Shown: positions 37,455-50,390 of the stretch, piece after piece
Numbering within the stretch: the stretch's first letter is position 1
Layout: the number at the start of each line of letters is the position of its first letter
Assembly: GCA_945643635.1 (NCBI GenBank)
Contig: CALZFC010000033.1
Span: 720,001-784,000 of the forward strand
Length of the DNA: 64,000 nucleotides
Origin: Allodiplogaster sudhausi
Taxonomy: Eukaryota; Nematoda; Chromadorea; Rhabditida; Diplogasteridae
Direction: 5' to 3'
Program-made: the position numbers and the translations under genes
The notes under the pieces: generated by a model
What the model saw: the letters and a program-made list of their open reading frames with translations, nothing else
The model's database searches: none
What the model was told of the DNA's origin: nothing

Positions 37455-40400
37455 ATGAAAATGAACTTATCAGAGAGGCAGCGCGAGGAAATGTTAGTTA
37501 TGCTCTTCAGTATTGTCCATTGCTCACGTTTCGGTTCTTGTATAATGTTTGGGTTGTGGCAGTGATTAACGGATGTGGATTTGTTTTTCTTCCAAAAACA
37601 TTTTTAGGTGCAGTAGTGAGCAGCCTTATTAAAGTTATCCGCGTAGGTGCTATTGTCTTTCTGATTAATGCGAGCTGTTGATTAGAGCCTAGGCTAGTAT
37701 TGTCCGGCGATTGTGGTTTCGACGTGCTTCCGTTATCGATCCCTTCGTTAGTGTCTGCTTAATTAGTGTGAGGGTGATGCAAAAGGCAGTGGGAAAATGC
37801 ATTGCTCGGTAAAGTAGTTCTCTTCCAGCAATCGTGGAATTGCCGACTACCTGCAGACTTACGGCTACACTAGTACCTTAGTTGTGTTCACTGATGAGGC
37901 GAAAGTGGTTAGTCTTCTTTGTCCATATTCACTCTTGAGAAACAAGTCGCCTAATGTGTTGGTGCTATCCTAGTTGGGGGGGGGCAAAATATTTTCATTT
38001 TTCAATCTACCACAAATCGTGCCCAGGGGGTTTAAGGCCATGGGGAACACGAACATAGGGTTCTAGACCGTGGGGAACACGAATATAATGTTCAATTTGA
38101 AAAATAATTTCATTTAACAAAGTTACAGTACTTCACATTTTTTTCCTACTTTTCATCTAAACTCCTGCACTAGTTGTCAGAGCTGCCAAACATTAATATA
38201 GTGTCAATAAAGCACTATCGAATAGAGATGAGTCGAAAAGAATGTAATATTCGAGTTTAACAGGTCTGAAAACCCCTTCGAGCAGCATTTTATCCGAAAT
38301 CGGCCAAAACATATGTCAAGTAAAAGTACTGTAACTTAGTTGAATGACAAAGTAATACAAACTGAACATTACACTCGTGTTCCCCATGGCCTTAAACACC
38401 CCTGTGCACGATTTGGGGTGAATTAGAAAAAACAAAATATTTTGCCCCCCCCCCCCCAACTAGGATAGCCCCAATGTGTTCTCCCTAGTTGCAAACAAAG
38501 CTTGGTTTGTGTTCATGAAAACGTGTTTTTGAAAATTTTTAGACTCAACTGGATGATAAGCGGAATAATGGTATTCTCGAGAAGAAGTGGACTTCTGTTC
38601 TGCGGCTGCAGAAGAAAGTTGCTGATCTCGAATCTAAGCTTTTAGAGGCCGAAAGAGAGATCAATCATGGTGCTCCAACGAGGTCATAGTGAATAGAATG
38701 TTGTACCGCTATTCGGTATAGTTATGATAATTAAGGTTGTCATACTTGTTCTTTCTTTCAGGGAAAAGCGACAACCTGCAGAATGGATTCCTCGTCCTCC
38801 CGAGAGGTTTTCGCTTTCGGGACACAGGTAAGCTTTTGTAATTTGTCAGCTAATTTTTCTATGTTATTGGTTACTCACTTTTCAACAAGAAAGGGCCAAG
38901 TATTGAGTGATTGTATTGTTAGTTGGTGTGTTCATTTCAAAATTAGTAATATATCATCGTCGATATTTTTGAGCCTTTGATTAGCTGTTGAAATGTTCAG
39001 ATATATATAGTAAAAATTACTATATTTGTTTTTTCCCTCTTTTAGGTCGCCAATAACGAGGGTTGTATTCCATCCGGTATTCAGCGTATTTGCATCATCG
39101 AGTGAGGATTCTACAATTAAGGTCCTGATTATTCATTTGCTGCCTTTTTAAAAATAATATTTTATCTTCTTTCGTACCGATTTAGGGTAATGGCAAATCA
39201 GCCGTTTTTCAGATCTGGGATTATGAGTCTGGCGAGTTCGAGAGAACTCTGAAAGGCCACACTGACGCCGTGCAAGATCTAGCATTCGATCGGGCGGGAA
39301 AATTTTTAGGTACTTGGCTAGTTCCGTTCTTATTTTCTTAGAAGTAAATTCGTTTGTTGACCTTTGCGTGATATTTGCAATGGTTTACTTTATGGGAGTA
39401 AAGAGTGATCGGTCCGCATCCTTTCAGTTTCGTGCTCCGCTGACTTGTCCATCAAGATCTGGGAGTTCGCGGGGAACTTTGACTGCGTAAAGACACTCAA
39501 GGGACATGACCACAACATCTCATCGGTTGCCGTTCTTCCTTCGGCTGACTTCATCCTCTCTTCTTCTCGAGATCATACAATCAAGATGTGGGAGGTGTGT
39601 TATCGTCTTCTTGCCTCCACAAAGTCTTGGAATAACAGGTTTCGTCTGGCTACTGCGTCTTCACATTCCGGGAGCATGCTGACTGGGTCCGCATGGTGCG
39701 AGTCTCCCCTGATGGACTGCTTTTTGCCTCCGCCAGTCATGACCAGGTATTCATCATTTTCAACTTGTTGTCGTTAACGTATTTTTTTTATTTACACATC
39801 GTAACAATCGTCCTAGGAAAGAGAAATATGTATGGTGTTTAATGAAAAGTAGTTTGAATTATTCCTGTTTTTGAAGGGCGGTCCGCCTGGAGAAAAGTGA
39901 AGGACATTTAAGCAATGCCGTAGCCTTCAATAATGGTCCCGATAGAGCGAATATTATCTTCCCATAATTAAGTATTTTTATTTTGCTGTGATTCTTCGTA
40001 TTATTCTGAAATGAAAAGTTACAGTCAGTGATTGTGTGGTCGCTGGCCACGAAGACGCCGAAGCACGTGCTGCACGGTCACGACCACATCGTGGAGTGCG
40101 TGGAGTGGGCCCCCGAGGGGGCGCTGTCCCAGCTCTCCGCTGCCTCCACCAATCGCACAAATGGAGATGCTCCTGCCAATGCTTCAGCCGTCGTTGTCAG
40201 TTTTGCTTCTTTCTATAATGAATATACAGTTGACAGATTCATGTCGAACATACCTAACATAACTATAAGACATCGTCGTGGAAATCTGATGGTTTTGACG
40301 AGATTTTTAAACAAAAGGGATGAAACCAACCTACTACTTCTAATAAGAGAAACTGCTTCATTTAGGTGTCTGGATCTCGCGACAAGTCGATTCGTGTTTG

Positions 40401-40597
40401 GGATGCGATGTCTGGTGTTTGTCTGTTCTCCCTGGTCGGCCATGACAATTGGGTGCGCGGATTGCGTTTCCACCCTCGGGGAAGTTCCTTCTGTCCGTTG
40501 CCGACGACAAGACTCTACGAATTTGGAGTGTTGCGGACAAGAGATGCAGCAAGACCATCGATGCACACTCACACTTTGTCACCGCTGTCGGTACGTG

Positions 40598-40643
<46 letters not shown>

Positions 40644-40896
40644 TCCTTCTCCCCCCTTTGTTCTCTCTGTCTTCCACTCTCTCTTCTACTCTCTCCTAAT
40701 CACTAGATTTGTACCTTCCTGCCATGCATTAATTTCTTATAATCTTCTTGAAATCTTAGTTTGTCATTGGTTGGTATTCTTAATATACTAATTTCTTACT
40801 GTGTAAATAGAGTAAATTTCAGATTTTCATCAAAGTTCTCCTTGCGTGGTGACGTCAAGCGTAGACATGACAGCGAAAGTGTGGGAGTGTCGGTAG
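37455..40896 (+). CDS. lis-1: LIS1 / PAFAH1B1 dynein regulator, with an apparent frameshift
   Basis: LIS1 binds and regulates cytoplasmic dynein, acting in nuclear migration and spindle positioning. Exons: 37455-37492, 37829-37907, 38543-38682, 38762-38827, 39046-39121, 39213-39309, 39428-39594, 39639-39746, 40025-40195, 40366-40590 and 40823-40896, all joining in phase. The N-terminus is a LisH motif ([20 protein letters not shown]), then a coiled coil ([20 protein letters not shown]) and seven WD repeats ending VWECR. In the tenth exon the frame breaks inside a four-G run at 40478-40481. Upstream reads [10 protein letters not shown] and the next frame continues [15 protein letters not shown] exactly as the family requires, so one base is missing with no room for an intron. 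I read this as an assembly or sequencing indel more readily than a dead gene, because everything else is intact. The third exon is preceded by an intron carrying a MITE. Confidence 0.95.
37961..38472. mobile_element. MITE with about 100-bp inverted ends and 8-bp target duplication, in a LIS1 intron
   Basis: Both ends read GG(T/G)GCTATCCTAGTTGGGG inwards and continue as inverted repeats for roughly 100 bp, including CAAAATATTTT, CAAATCGTGC and TTTAAGGCCATGGGGAACAC. AATGTGTT occurs immediately outside both ends (37953-37960 and 38473-38480), an 8-bp target duplication as made by hAT-type transposases. The 512-bp body encodes nothing. It lies between the LisH exon and the coiled-coil exon of LIS1, with splice sites intact. 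Internally, GGGGAACACGAA-type motifs are repeated. Confidence 0.85.
40598..40640. repeat. (TC)n microsatellite in the last LIS1 intron
   Basis: About 20 TC units directly after the donor GTACGTG of the penultimate exon. Confidence 0.9.
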
Positions 40897-42122
40897 GAGT
40901 TCCATGAGAGGAGTTCTCACTCCCATCCGCTTATCACTGTGACTCGCCGTAATATTTGAATGGCTGCACCTCTCGCATTACATACCGAAGATTCTCACAT
41001 AATGCATACACATACATATTTATTAATTGTTGCTTCCATTTTTTCCTTCCCTCCGATGGAATACCAGACCCGTTCTGCAAGGTTCGACGGAGAAGAGAAG
41101 GAATGGAAGTACACGATCCTAGCCAATCTTGGCATTCCCTCTCACTTAATTTGTACATCTTAAATCGAATTTCCAAAGTAGCTTACTGAGGAAGCTATTC
41201 GAATTGGGGTTCGGAGTGCCAAATGGCTGTCCTTACCATTGGTTGTATGCAGAGTGAACCTGCTTCCTAGCTTTTTCTTGTTCGTGTCATGTGTTGGTTG
41301 CTGTAGCTCTGCTTCGCCTTTCGTTCCCCTACTAACTCTTCCCTTCATTGTTAACACTCTGCCCAGAGAATGTCATAATCTTCAGTCAGTTCCCTTTGTC
41401 TTACAATTAGCTCTCTTTCCGTTAACAATTGCTTCCATTTGCAATGCTTCCGGTCTGTGCATACGGTAGATTTTAAACAAGAGTGCCCATAGTTCCTGTT
41501 GTAAATGCTATCACAATGCAAAAAAGGATGATTGGTTTTAAGGTGAATATCCGAAGTGTATAAAATGGCTAGGCGTTGTCGATCATACTACTCGCTGCTC
41601 TGTCTTCATTTTCTGTCCTAACAAAGTTTCGTTCTATAGTTTCTTTGCATTCGCTTCCTCTCTTCGCTTCCTGTCCCTCAGGCTAGAAGCTGCTGGCAAG
41701 AAGGAAGTGAATGGAGAGTCCGCCTGCGGGTTGACTCCACTTCTTTCGTTGTCTTTATGATTAAAGTTCCTGTATATTCCTATAAGATATTGCTTCGTTG
41801 TTTCCCTGTTCAGTGCTTGAAAATAAAGCTATATGTGAGATTGTGGATTGTACGACACATTGGATATTATGATGAACATTCGAGATGAACGATTGCTACA
41901 GAACAGGAGGAATGATAAGTATTGCTAGTCCACGCCCCGCCCAGCACATGGATACGGACTTTATGTCACGCTGCTACACACATTCGTGAAGACTTTTGTT
42001 GGAATTATAGTGAGCGGACTGGTATATTGCTTCTTTTTAGTGTAATTTTCTTGAAACTAGATTTTATTGCTTTCAGTTAAGAATATTTAAGTGAAAGCCT
42101 TGTATTGTGGAGGGGAATAGTG
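40897..42122. other. LIS1 3' region and NAA15 5' region
   Basis: No gene is supported. An AATAAA at 41823-41828 may serve LIS1, which would give it a long 3' UTR of about 0.9 kb. A CTTTCAG at 42070-42076 lies 47 bp before the NAA15 ATG and looks like a splice acceptor (5' UTR intron or spliced-leader site). Confidence 0.4.
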
Positions 42123-44707
42123 ATGACACCCCTTCCCGGTCAGTCGAGCAGCCAGCCCCTGCCCTCCAAGGAACTCGCTCAGTTCAAAAAGATCATTGTC
42201 GGTTATTTATTTATTTATGTTCTTTTACGCATTTCTGCCATTTTTCTCTGTTTGATTGCTTATATGAAAAGTGTGATTTCCAGAAATGCTACGAGCACAA
42301 GCAGTATAAGATTGGCCTCCGTTGTGCCAAGGCCATCCTGTCGAATCCTCAGTTCGCTGAACATGGAGGTCTTTCTTCTTTCAATTTCTTGTATTATTTT
42401 ATTCATTTCCCAAGCTTTATGTTTTTCAATACCTGGTGATTGTTATGTTTGTCGTTTTGGTTATTCCCTGCGTTCAAATGCTGAATGGGAAATTCCCCCT
42501 CAACTCCAGAGACTCTCGCTATGCGAGGACTCATCCTCAATTGCATTGGAAGACACGCTGAAGCACAAGAAAGTGTCAAGAGAGGACTCCGGGTGTGTTT
42601 ATCTCTTATTGAGAGGAGATACTTTTGTATGTATTTTGTATTGTAATGTATTAATTCTTTTTTAGGCGGACATCAAGTCGTACGTTTGTTGGCATGTCTA
42701 CGGTTTGGTGCAGAGATCGGACAAGAAATACGACGAAGCCATCAAGGCCTACAAGCAAGCACTTCGGATTGATAAGGATAACCTCCAGATCCTTCGAGAT
42801 CTCTCTCTTCTTCAGATTCAGCTCAGGGATCTCGATGGATATCGGGTACTTTATAATCATTCGTTTCATTATTTTGTAATCAGTTTGTTCGCCGATGTTG
42901 CTCTTCTTATGGTTTCAGTTATAATAAACACCATATTTTACTCTGAGGAATATTTGGAAGAAAACAACCTTTTTTAAGGATTCTCGTTATCAACTTCTTC
43001 GTCTTCGGCCTACGCAGCGAATTTCTTGGATAGGCTACGCCACTGCTTACCATCTCCTCAAGGACTATGACAAGGCTCTCAACATTGTCAACGAGTTTTG
43101 CAACAACAACGAGGTTATCTTGTCGTTCTCACGATGTGTTGTCCCATGTAATGTAATCCCATGCGTTCTCAGCTGTTATTGCATTTTCTTTCGCTCCAAC
43201 TATTTTGTATGACCAGGGAGTCAGGAACTGTGCCTTTCAATTTCAGCCTGCCCAGCTGGACTTCGAGAGATCCGAGCTAGTGCTCTACCAGAACATGATT
43301 CTCCGTGAATCCGGACAACTGGAGCTGGCGCTGAGCAAGCTGGAAGAGAACGCAGCTCTAATTTTGGACAAAGTTGCTTTTCTCGAGATACGAGGTGCGA
43401 GTTTCCATATTTATGTTTTCTCGCCCATCATATCTTAAAAGCCGGCTACCTAGATAAATTTTCAGTGATCCTTGCTGGATAAAAAAAAATTCAATCGTAA
43501 GCAACATATAATCGAACACGTTAGGAATATTTAACATGATTAAATCGTGTCCGCCGACCCCTCACTCATTTTTCCTCTAGGCACCCCATTTTAAGCTATG
43601 TCTACCACTGTTTATTTGCAGCTGAAATCCTGACTAAACTGAACCGGATATCAGACGCTGAGCGCGTCTTCCGATTGCTCATTGATCGCAACCCTGAGAA
43701 TGCCAACTACTATCGAGCACTTGAGGCTTGTCTGGGACTGAATGAGAGTGAGTCCTTTGACCAACTTCGTCCTCCATTCACAGTTATTCCTTGCAGAGAC
43801 GGCGGGAGAGGGTCGTCTCGCCCTGCTCGAGTCTCTCTGTGCTCGTCACAACAGAGCAGCCACTCCTCGTCGCCTCGCACTTTACCTCGCTGAGGGGGAC
43901 GAGTTGAGAAAACGGCTCGGTCGGTATCTCATCGACGGACTCCGCAAGGGTATCCCTTCTCTATTCAAGGTTCGTTCTTACTGTGTATTTTTTGCTGTTT
44001 TCATGGGTGGTTATTATACCTTTTTCGTAGAAACGTTTATTTTTGAATATTATATCTTGTGTGTGTATTCCAGAGCATTCTTCCACTCTACTCAAAACCT
44101 GAGAAGGTAGCGATCGTTGAAAGCATCCTAATAGACTTCGTGCGACGAATTGAAGAGAAGGGCTATCGAAACGGTTGCCTGGAAGGTTGTGAGAAATTGA
44201 GTTTGCAGTGGATTAGGAAAGAGTTGCAGATGACAGTTCGTGCTGCGAGTCGCCGACCACGGCCGTGTGGTTGTACGCCATTCTTGCCCAGCACTACGAC
44301 CAGCTCAGAGCCACTGACACTGCACTCATGCACGTGGAACGCGCGCTGCAGCACACTCCTACTCTGGTTGATCTCCTCGTCTTCAAGGCGAAGATTCACA
44401 AGGTTTGTTGCTTTTATTCAGCATAAATAAACTTAGATGAGATAAGAGGTGAGTGTTGGATAGACGAAATAGCCTTGCTGTGAGCGGGGAGTTTCTTGCA
44501 GCACGCGGGAGATGAGTGCCTGGCTGCGCGAGTTATGGACGAGGCCCAGGCACTCGACACCGCAGACCGATTCCTCAACAGCAAATGCGCCAAGTATCTC
44601 CTCAGGGCGGGCAGACTCGAGGATTCTGAGAAGATGTGCGCCAAGTTCACCAGGGTTTGATATTCACTCCTCTCTTTCTTTATGCCTTAGCCTTTCATTC
44701 TTCTCTT

Positions 44708-44743
<36 letters not shown>

Positions 44744-46464
44744 ATCTTTCTGTCTCTCTCCATCTCTCTGAATTCAGGAGAATGTGAATGCCTCAGTGAG
44801 TCTGACAGATATGCAATGCATGTGGTATGAGACAGAGGTCGCCAGGGCGCACAGAAAACTCAGCAACTACGGAGAGGCACTGAAGAAGTGCCATCAAGTC
44901 GAGCAGGTACTTTCATCTTATTCATGCTTCACTTTTTTTACGCTTCATTTACTAGACTCCCCCCCCCCCCCCCCCCCCCGATAATATCCCTTTCTTTATC
45001 TCACGCATTCTCTCTCTCTCTCACATTCTCTTTCTCTCTCTCTCTCTCTCTTTCTCTTTCATCTTTACAGCACTTTGTTGGAATGTACGAAGATCAGTTC
45101 GACTTCCACACGTACTGCCTGCGTAAGTCGACCCTATCAGCCTACATCCGCCTTCTTCGACTGGAGGACCATTTGCGTGGCCATGAATTCTACTACCGAG
45201 CAGCGAAGATTGCTGTCAAGGTTTCTCTCCTATTTTTTTTTCTTTCTATTTTTTGTAATAATGCCAAGAGATGGCATGAAGAATGTTGGTTTCTTCCTAG
45301 ATCTACCTTCGCATTTTGGATCGACCTGGCGACATCTGGCCAGAGCAGGACGGAGAGGCACAGAAGCTGACTGCTGCTGAGATCAAGAAGTTGAAGAGGA
45401 AAGCGAACAAGGAAAAGGCCATCAAGGCAGAGACTGAAAAGAAGAACACTCAGAGTGTTAGTGGAGAGAGAGAGCGAGAGAGAGAGCGAGAAAGAGAGAG
45501 GTCCCTCTCTGCAGACGGTGGCTCGAGAACAAGGAGTGGAGCCAGTTGCCCCGGTGCAAGTGGATGGGGATAGTCTTCTACGGTGCTCTTCCCCCCTCGA
45601 CGAGGCTGCCAAGTTCGTGCAGCCCCTTCTGACTCTCGGCAGCAAGCACTCCACTGCTTACGCTCTCGCATTCGAGGTCTACTGTCGGAGGGTTTGTCGC
45701 TGTTTACTTTTACAATTATTTATTATTTATTTGATCAGAGCCTAGTCCTTGAATTTTTAGCGACACAGCTTCGTTTTTAAGGGAAAGGTTTTGTTGATGC
45801 TAAAGAGTCTGAAGGATGCGGCGGCACTGGACCCCGAACACCCGCTTCTCCATGTCTGTCGTGTCAAGTTTCTCCTCTTCTGTCAGTCCTCCTTTATTTC
45901 TCTCTTTTTAATTCTTAATGCTTCTCCGTGATTATTGAAGTGACATCAGTTAGAAGAGGAAGTAGATATTGGTTATCAGATTCGACTTACTCTGGCAGTG
46001 GATTGGTGAGTGAGTTGGCATCTTCTCTGGTGTCTTCGCTATTCCCTCCCGGAGTCGATGCTAATGCTTTGAATCAAAGCTTCAAGGCGAAGCACGCGGG
46101 TTCCTTCCCCCACCGAATGGCCGGTTCGTTCTCTTCTTTCTCTTCCCTCTGACCTGCCCAACTTTCCCTTCTTCTAGCTGCCGAGGCTTCCATCCTCATC
46201 GACTCCACAAGCCTGCCGACCGTGAAACCGACGATCTTCCGTTCTCTGGAGGAGAAGCTCACCGGCCGGTCTCTGCCGATGCTACTGAAGCTGGTGGATG
46301 CAGTGGAATACGGTAGACTGGGGAAGTGGACGAAGGAGGAGGCGGAGCAGCTCAGGAAGCAATGCCACAATCTCTTCCGCCAAGCAACGGCCTTCGGCGG
46401 CGGATTTGTCGAACCCAACCATGAGGGCTGCGAGGACTCATCTATTCATCATTCTTTCGAATGA
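42123..46464 (+). CDS. NAA15, auxiliary subunit of N-terminal acetyltransferase A
   Basis: NAA15 is the TPR scaffold that holds the catalytic NAA10 subunit and anchors NatA to ribosomes, where it acetylates nascent N-termini starting Ser, Ala, Thr, Gly, Val or Cys. ATG at 42123, then exons 42284-42368, 42510-42592, 42666-42845, 42979-43113, 43247-43394, 43622-43747, 43797-43970, 44074-44186, about 44231-44402, 44502-44654, 44779-44907, 45071-45221, about 45301-45459, about 45518-45690, about 45782-45883, about 45942-46123 and about 46179-46464. Family hallmarks are [72 protein letters not shown] and [11 protein letters not shown] Lys-rich helix ([20 protein letters not shown]) follows, as in the ribosome-binding part of the family. 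All joins checked were in phase. Confidence 0.95.
44707..44775. repeat. (TC)n tract forming the polypyrimidine tract of a NAA15 acceptor
   Basis: TC-rich intron DNA ends in GAATTCAG at the next exon. Confidence 0.85.
44959..45062. repeat. Poly(C) and (TC)n tract in a NAA15 intron
   Basis: A run of about 20 C at 44959-44979 is followed by interrupted TC repeats up to the acceptor TTTACAG near 45070. Confidence 0.9.
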
Positions 46465-46492
46465 TTCCCAATTCTCCCTTCCTTTATCATCA

Positions 46493-46534
<42 letters not shown>

Positions 46535-47182
46535 TCTATCATCTCAGTCTCCCTCCCTCCATCATCTCTGCCCCTCACTCTCAATCATTGTCACTGCTTC
46601 GTTTGACCGACTCACCGCACCCTGAGAGGTCTTCTCTTCGATGTCTCCTTCAATTGTTGTTCTTGCTTGCTGTTCTTTTTCTCTTCCGCTCTCTCTTTCA
46701 GAAACGGGGACGTGCATCGAGTCTGCTTGCAGATACTTCATCTGTTTCCCTTTCTATCTTTTGTTGTCCTTTTTGCCTGTTGCTTTTCCACCTCCGTGTT
46801 TAACATAATCTCTCATTTGGAATGCTTATCAATGAACGGAGGAGTCGTGAACCAGGATTAAGCATTTGTTGTGTATGCGTGTCGAGATATCTCTTCATAT
46901 CTCCTCTCAGTCCTTCGTTACTTGCCCTCTTCTCCCCACGTTTTGTTCCTTCAGTTTTGTTATCTTCGTTGTCCAGACTTACTAAGTCAGTTGATTGTTG
47001 CTAAAGCGATGGATTCGCGAATTTACCGATTAGGATGAATTGTTGGTTTTTAAATGTTTTCATTGGGTCAATGCACAACATTTATTGTAACATTGAGAAT
47101 AATGCCTTAGATATCATCATTAGCTTTCTTCGTCCCATCCCTGTTTATGCTCTCTTATGTCTATTACTTTCTTTTCCTAAGC

Positions 47183-47258
<76 letters not shown>

Positions 47259-47874
47259 TTCTCTTCCTCATTCAATTCCTAGTCCCGGCGTTCTTATATC
47301 CCGTCAGTGTTCGCTTGGGTGTCTGACCTACCCTTGCAAGGCTCAAGCATCTCTGTTTTCTTTTTTCTTTGTGCATCTCTGCCTCTCATTTGTTAAAATT
47401 CGAGTTGACTGTTTTTGTAGGTACTGGCCGCTTTGAGCAGAAATTTCCTAAATTTCCTTTTTTTTAAAATGTAATCAAAGAGAGTTCCATTTTCTGAGAA
47501 GCTGATGTACAACTTTCGTTAAAGTCGTATGTTTATCGTGGATGTAGCAGTAATTGTTGTTCTTCTTGTATTTCACTGATTCTGCTGCAATTCTTCACCC
47601 TTCTTTAGCCAACGATTACAGTGTAGGATGTTATTTTGCGCTTACCACCAATTTATACAACTTTATCTTTGTTTATCTTAATTGGCAGGCTCATTGATGA
47701 TTGTGCGAGGATAGAGATATTAAAGAATTGAAATGGGCCGAGTCATCTTGGATTCTTGTGCTAAAAGGCTAAGAAAACCTCCTGGATTGTCTTTGCATTG
47801 CACGGTCTCATCGCGAATGGCTGCTGTATCAGATCTAAATCTAAAAAGTAGTTGACGACTGGATCGAAACGGGT
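46465..47874. other. NAA15 3' region and PhK gamma 5' region
   Basis: No gene is supported. TC tracts lie at about 46495-46530 and a long one at 47187-47265. Open frames at 46588-47004 and 47035-47436 are pyrimidine-rich and have no motif. Confidence 0.5.
47187..47265. repeat. (TC)n microsatellite, about 80 bp
   Basis: One of the longest nearly pure TC tracts in the window, lying intergenically between NAA15 and the kinase gene. Confidence 0.93.
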
Positions 47875-48742
47875 ATGGAGTCTGACGATGACAATTCAGG
47901 TTTGGTTTTTGTTATTCTGTTCCACTTTGACGAACGGTACGGAGGTGCCATCCCTAACACAACTCCGGAATTTTTACTCACGAATTAGCGTGTCACAGCT
48001 GTGACACTGTATCATCGCTTGATTTTTCAGCCCCAAATATTAATACCAGAAAGTGGTGCCTCGTGGGTGCGGTAGTTTTGAGGGAAGCTTTTCTGGAAGA
48101 ATGGAGAGCTCACACATCTCGTTTTAGACTGGAATCACACTGAAGAAGAGGGCTTCTATGCTGTATATCAATCAAAGGAGGTCGAGTTCCTTCCTCGTTA
48201 TACTTTCAAATTACAAGTGAATGTGTTGAGATGTTTAGCTGCTGGGTCGCGGTCTCTCCTCAACTGTTCGTCGTTGTGTGGAGAAGGCGACTGGGTTGCC
48301 ATTCGCAGTGAAGATTGTGGATGTGTCGACAGAGAAGCAAAGCGAAGAAGAAGCGAGTCGCCTTCGGGAGGAGACCGAGTCAGAAGTGGCCATCTTGAGA
48401 CTCCTTGCTGGCCATCCCTCCATTAGTCAGGCACTCTTCTCTTCTCATTCCTTTCCTACCCAGCAAAGCGTAAGCTTCTTCTTCATACAGTAACCATACA
48501 CAATTTCTACGAGACACCGACCTTCCTTTTCGCTGTCTTCGAGATGGCGAAGGGAGAGCTTTTCGATCATCTTAATACTTCCGTCACGCTTTCTGAGAAA
48601 AAGGTTTTAACATAGTTGTCTCTGCTCTTTTTGGCGAGGTTCTATCTTATCTTAATCTATCTGTCTATTTCTCCCCGCACCTCTCGCTCTCTTTCATTCT
48701 TTCGCGCTCTCTCCCTTTCTCTTTACTTTCTTTTTCTTTCAA

Positions 48743-48777
<35 letters not shown>

Positions 48778-49926
48778 AGACTCGCCGTATAATGCGGCAG
48801 TTGCTGGAAGGAGTGTCCTTCATGCACTCGCGTGGAATTGTCCACCGCGACCTGAAGCTGGAGAACATTCTCTGCATCGACAGCGAGAGAGTTGTCATCT
48901 CCGACTTCGGCTTTACTCTTCAGCTCGAGCCTGGCCAGAAACTGCGCGGTTTGCATTGACAGTTACGCTCTGCAGTTGGAATAAGCTTAATCCCAGATCT
49001 ATGTGGCACTCCTGGCTACTTAGCACCCGAAACTTTGAAATGCCAAATGTTCGAAGATGCTGAGGGATACGGCATGGAGGTAGGGGAGAAGGTCAAGAGA
49101 GCTCTGCAACAGTGTCACTGTGTTGTAGGTGGATGAATGGGCCCTGGGTGTGATTCTCTACACTCTTCTCGCTGGTTTTGCTCCTTTCTACCACCGGCGG
49201 CAGCTCATGATGATGAGAATGATCCAGGCAGGATTTCCTTTTTACTTCTTTATTTCAATGAGGCAAGCCTTTTAAAATTAATTTTTGTTTAATTATGTCT
49301 GCAGGAAGGAAAATATGACTTCGCCCACGAACAGTGGAAGCAAGTGACTCAAGAGGCGAAGGACATGGTGAGTTACATGAGCTGGCCAGCCAGTACTGGT
49401 GTTCCTTCCAGATCAGCGGACTGCTCCGAGTGGAAGTCTCCGCCCGACTCACTGCCTCTGACTGTCTCCGCCATCCTTGGATGGTCACAGCCGATGTCAC
49501 TGCTCAAGTTGGAGTTACCTCTTTCATTCATCTTCATATCGTAAGCAACTGCTCCCTGTCTGACAGGCTGCACCAACCGCGACCCGGCGCGATTACCGTA
49601 AGCTGTTCCGTCATTCTGTTCTCTTTGTGCGCTTCTTGCTTCGGCTGAGGAATGTGAAGTATCTCAAGTCCCTCATCGACCGAGACGCCCTCAGAAAGAG
49701 GCCTTTCCGAGACAGAGATGTCCGTTTTGTGGATCTTTATTCTTTCTTATACTTGGCTATAGCCTTAGGTTGTGATTTCCATTTGAATGTTAAGGTCCGC
49801 CGCGAAGCAGAGGCAGCGATGTTCTCAGTGTACGGGCACTGGGTCAACCGTGGCTTCCATTACTCACGAGATCTTCTCTTCGCTAACCGACCACGTCCCA
49901 AGCATCGCCGAGTCAAGGCGCAGTAG
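47875..49926 (+). CDS. Phosphorylase kinase gamma (catalytic) subunit
   Basis: The gamma subunit is the Ser/Thr kinase that activates glycogen phosphorylase within the calcium-regulated PhK complex. ATG at 47875 (MESDDDNS), then exons 48128-48180, 48239-48431, about 48493-48603, 48781 to about 48952, about 48996-49079, about 49129-49227, 49305 to about 49368, about 49414-49509, about 49567-49719 and about 49796-49926. Kinase motifs: glycine loop [12 protein letters not shown]-lysine in [16 protein letters not shown] catalytic loop, [15 protein letters not shown], and [34 protein letters not shown] and the C-terminal [11 protein letters not shown] match the PhK gamma subgroup rather than other CaM-kinase relatives. 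One intron (49228-49304) has a GC donor. No regulatory phosphosite is expected in the activation loop, in keeping with this constitutively active kinase. Confidence 0.94.
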
Positions 49927-49927
49927 A

Positions 49928-49928
<1 letters not shown>

Positions 49929-49971
<43 letters not shown>

Positions 49972-49973
49972 TC
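49929..49973. repeat. (TC)n tract after the PhK gamma stop codon
   Basis: TC repeats with TATCTC interruptions begin three bases after the TAG. Confidence 0.85.
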
Positions 49974-50390
49974 GCATTCTTCCCGTCCCTCATCTATCCT
50001 TTTTATCCCCGTGTTGCCTTAGGGTGTTGTGCCTGGTTACATTTATAGGTCATAACGTTGAATGTGAGCTTATTAGTTAAACAAGCAAAGTGCGCTTTTT
50101 CAGATTGCAAAAAATCTCTGACATCTGGATTTGATGTTTTAGACGTGTGATCTGAAGTTTATCTTTACTGCGTTGTGTATTTTCTCTCTTAATAGCTCTT
50201 TTCCTTTGAATGTTGCTTTATAAGTGATTCTCTGCCTAGCAGCCTCTGGTGCTTTCCCTCCCGGTATCCATAGTTTTGCGAGATGAGACCGACTTCAGTG
50301 TACATTGGTTCTATAGTTAAATGTCAGTCTTTCATTTTCCTTTCCTCTTTGACGTGTTAATTGAACTCATGTCCCCGCTAATTGGCAAAT

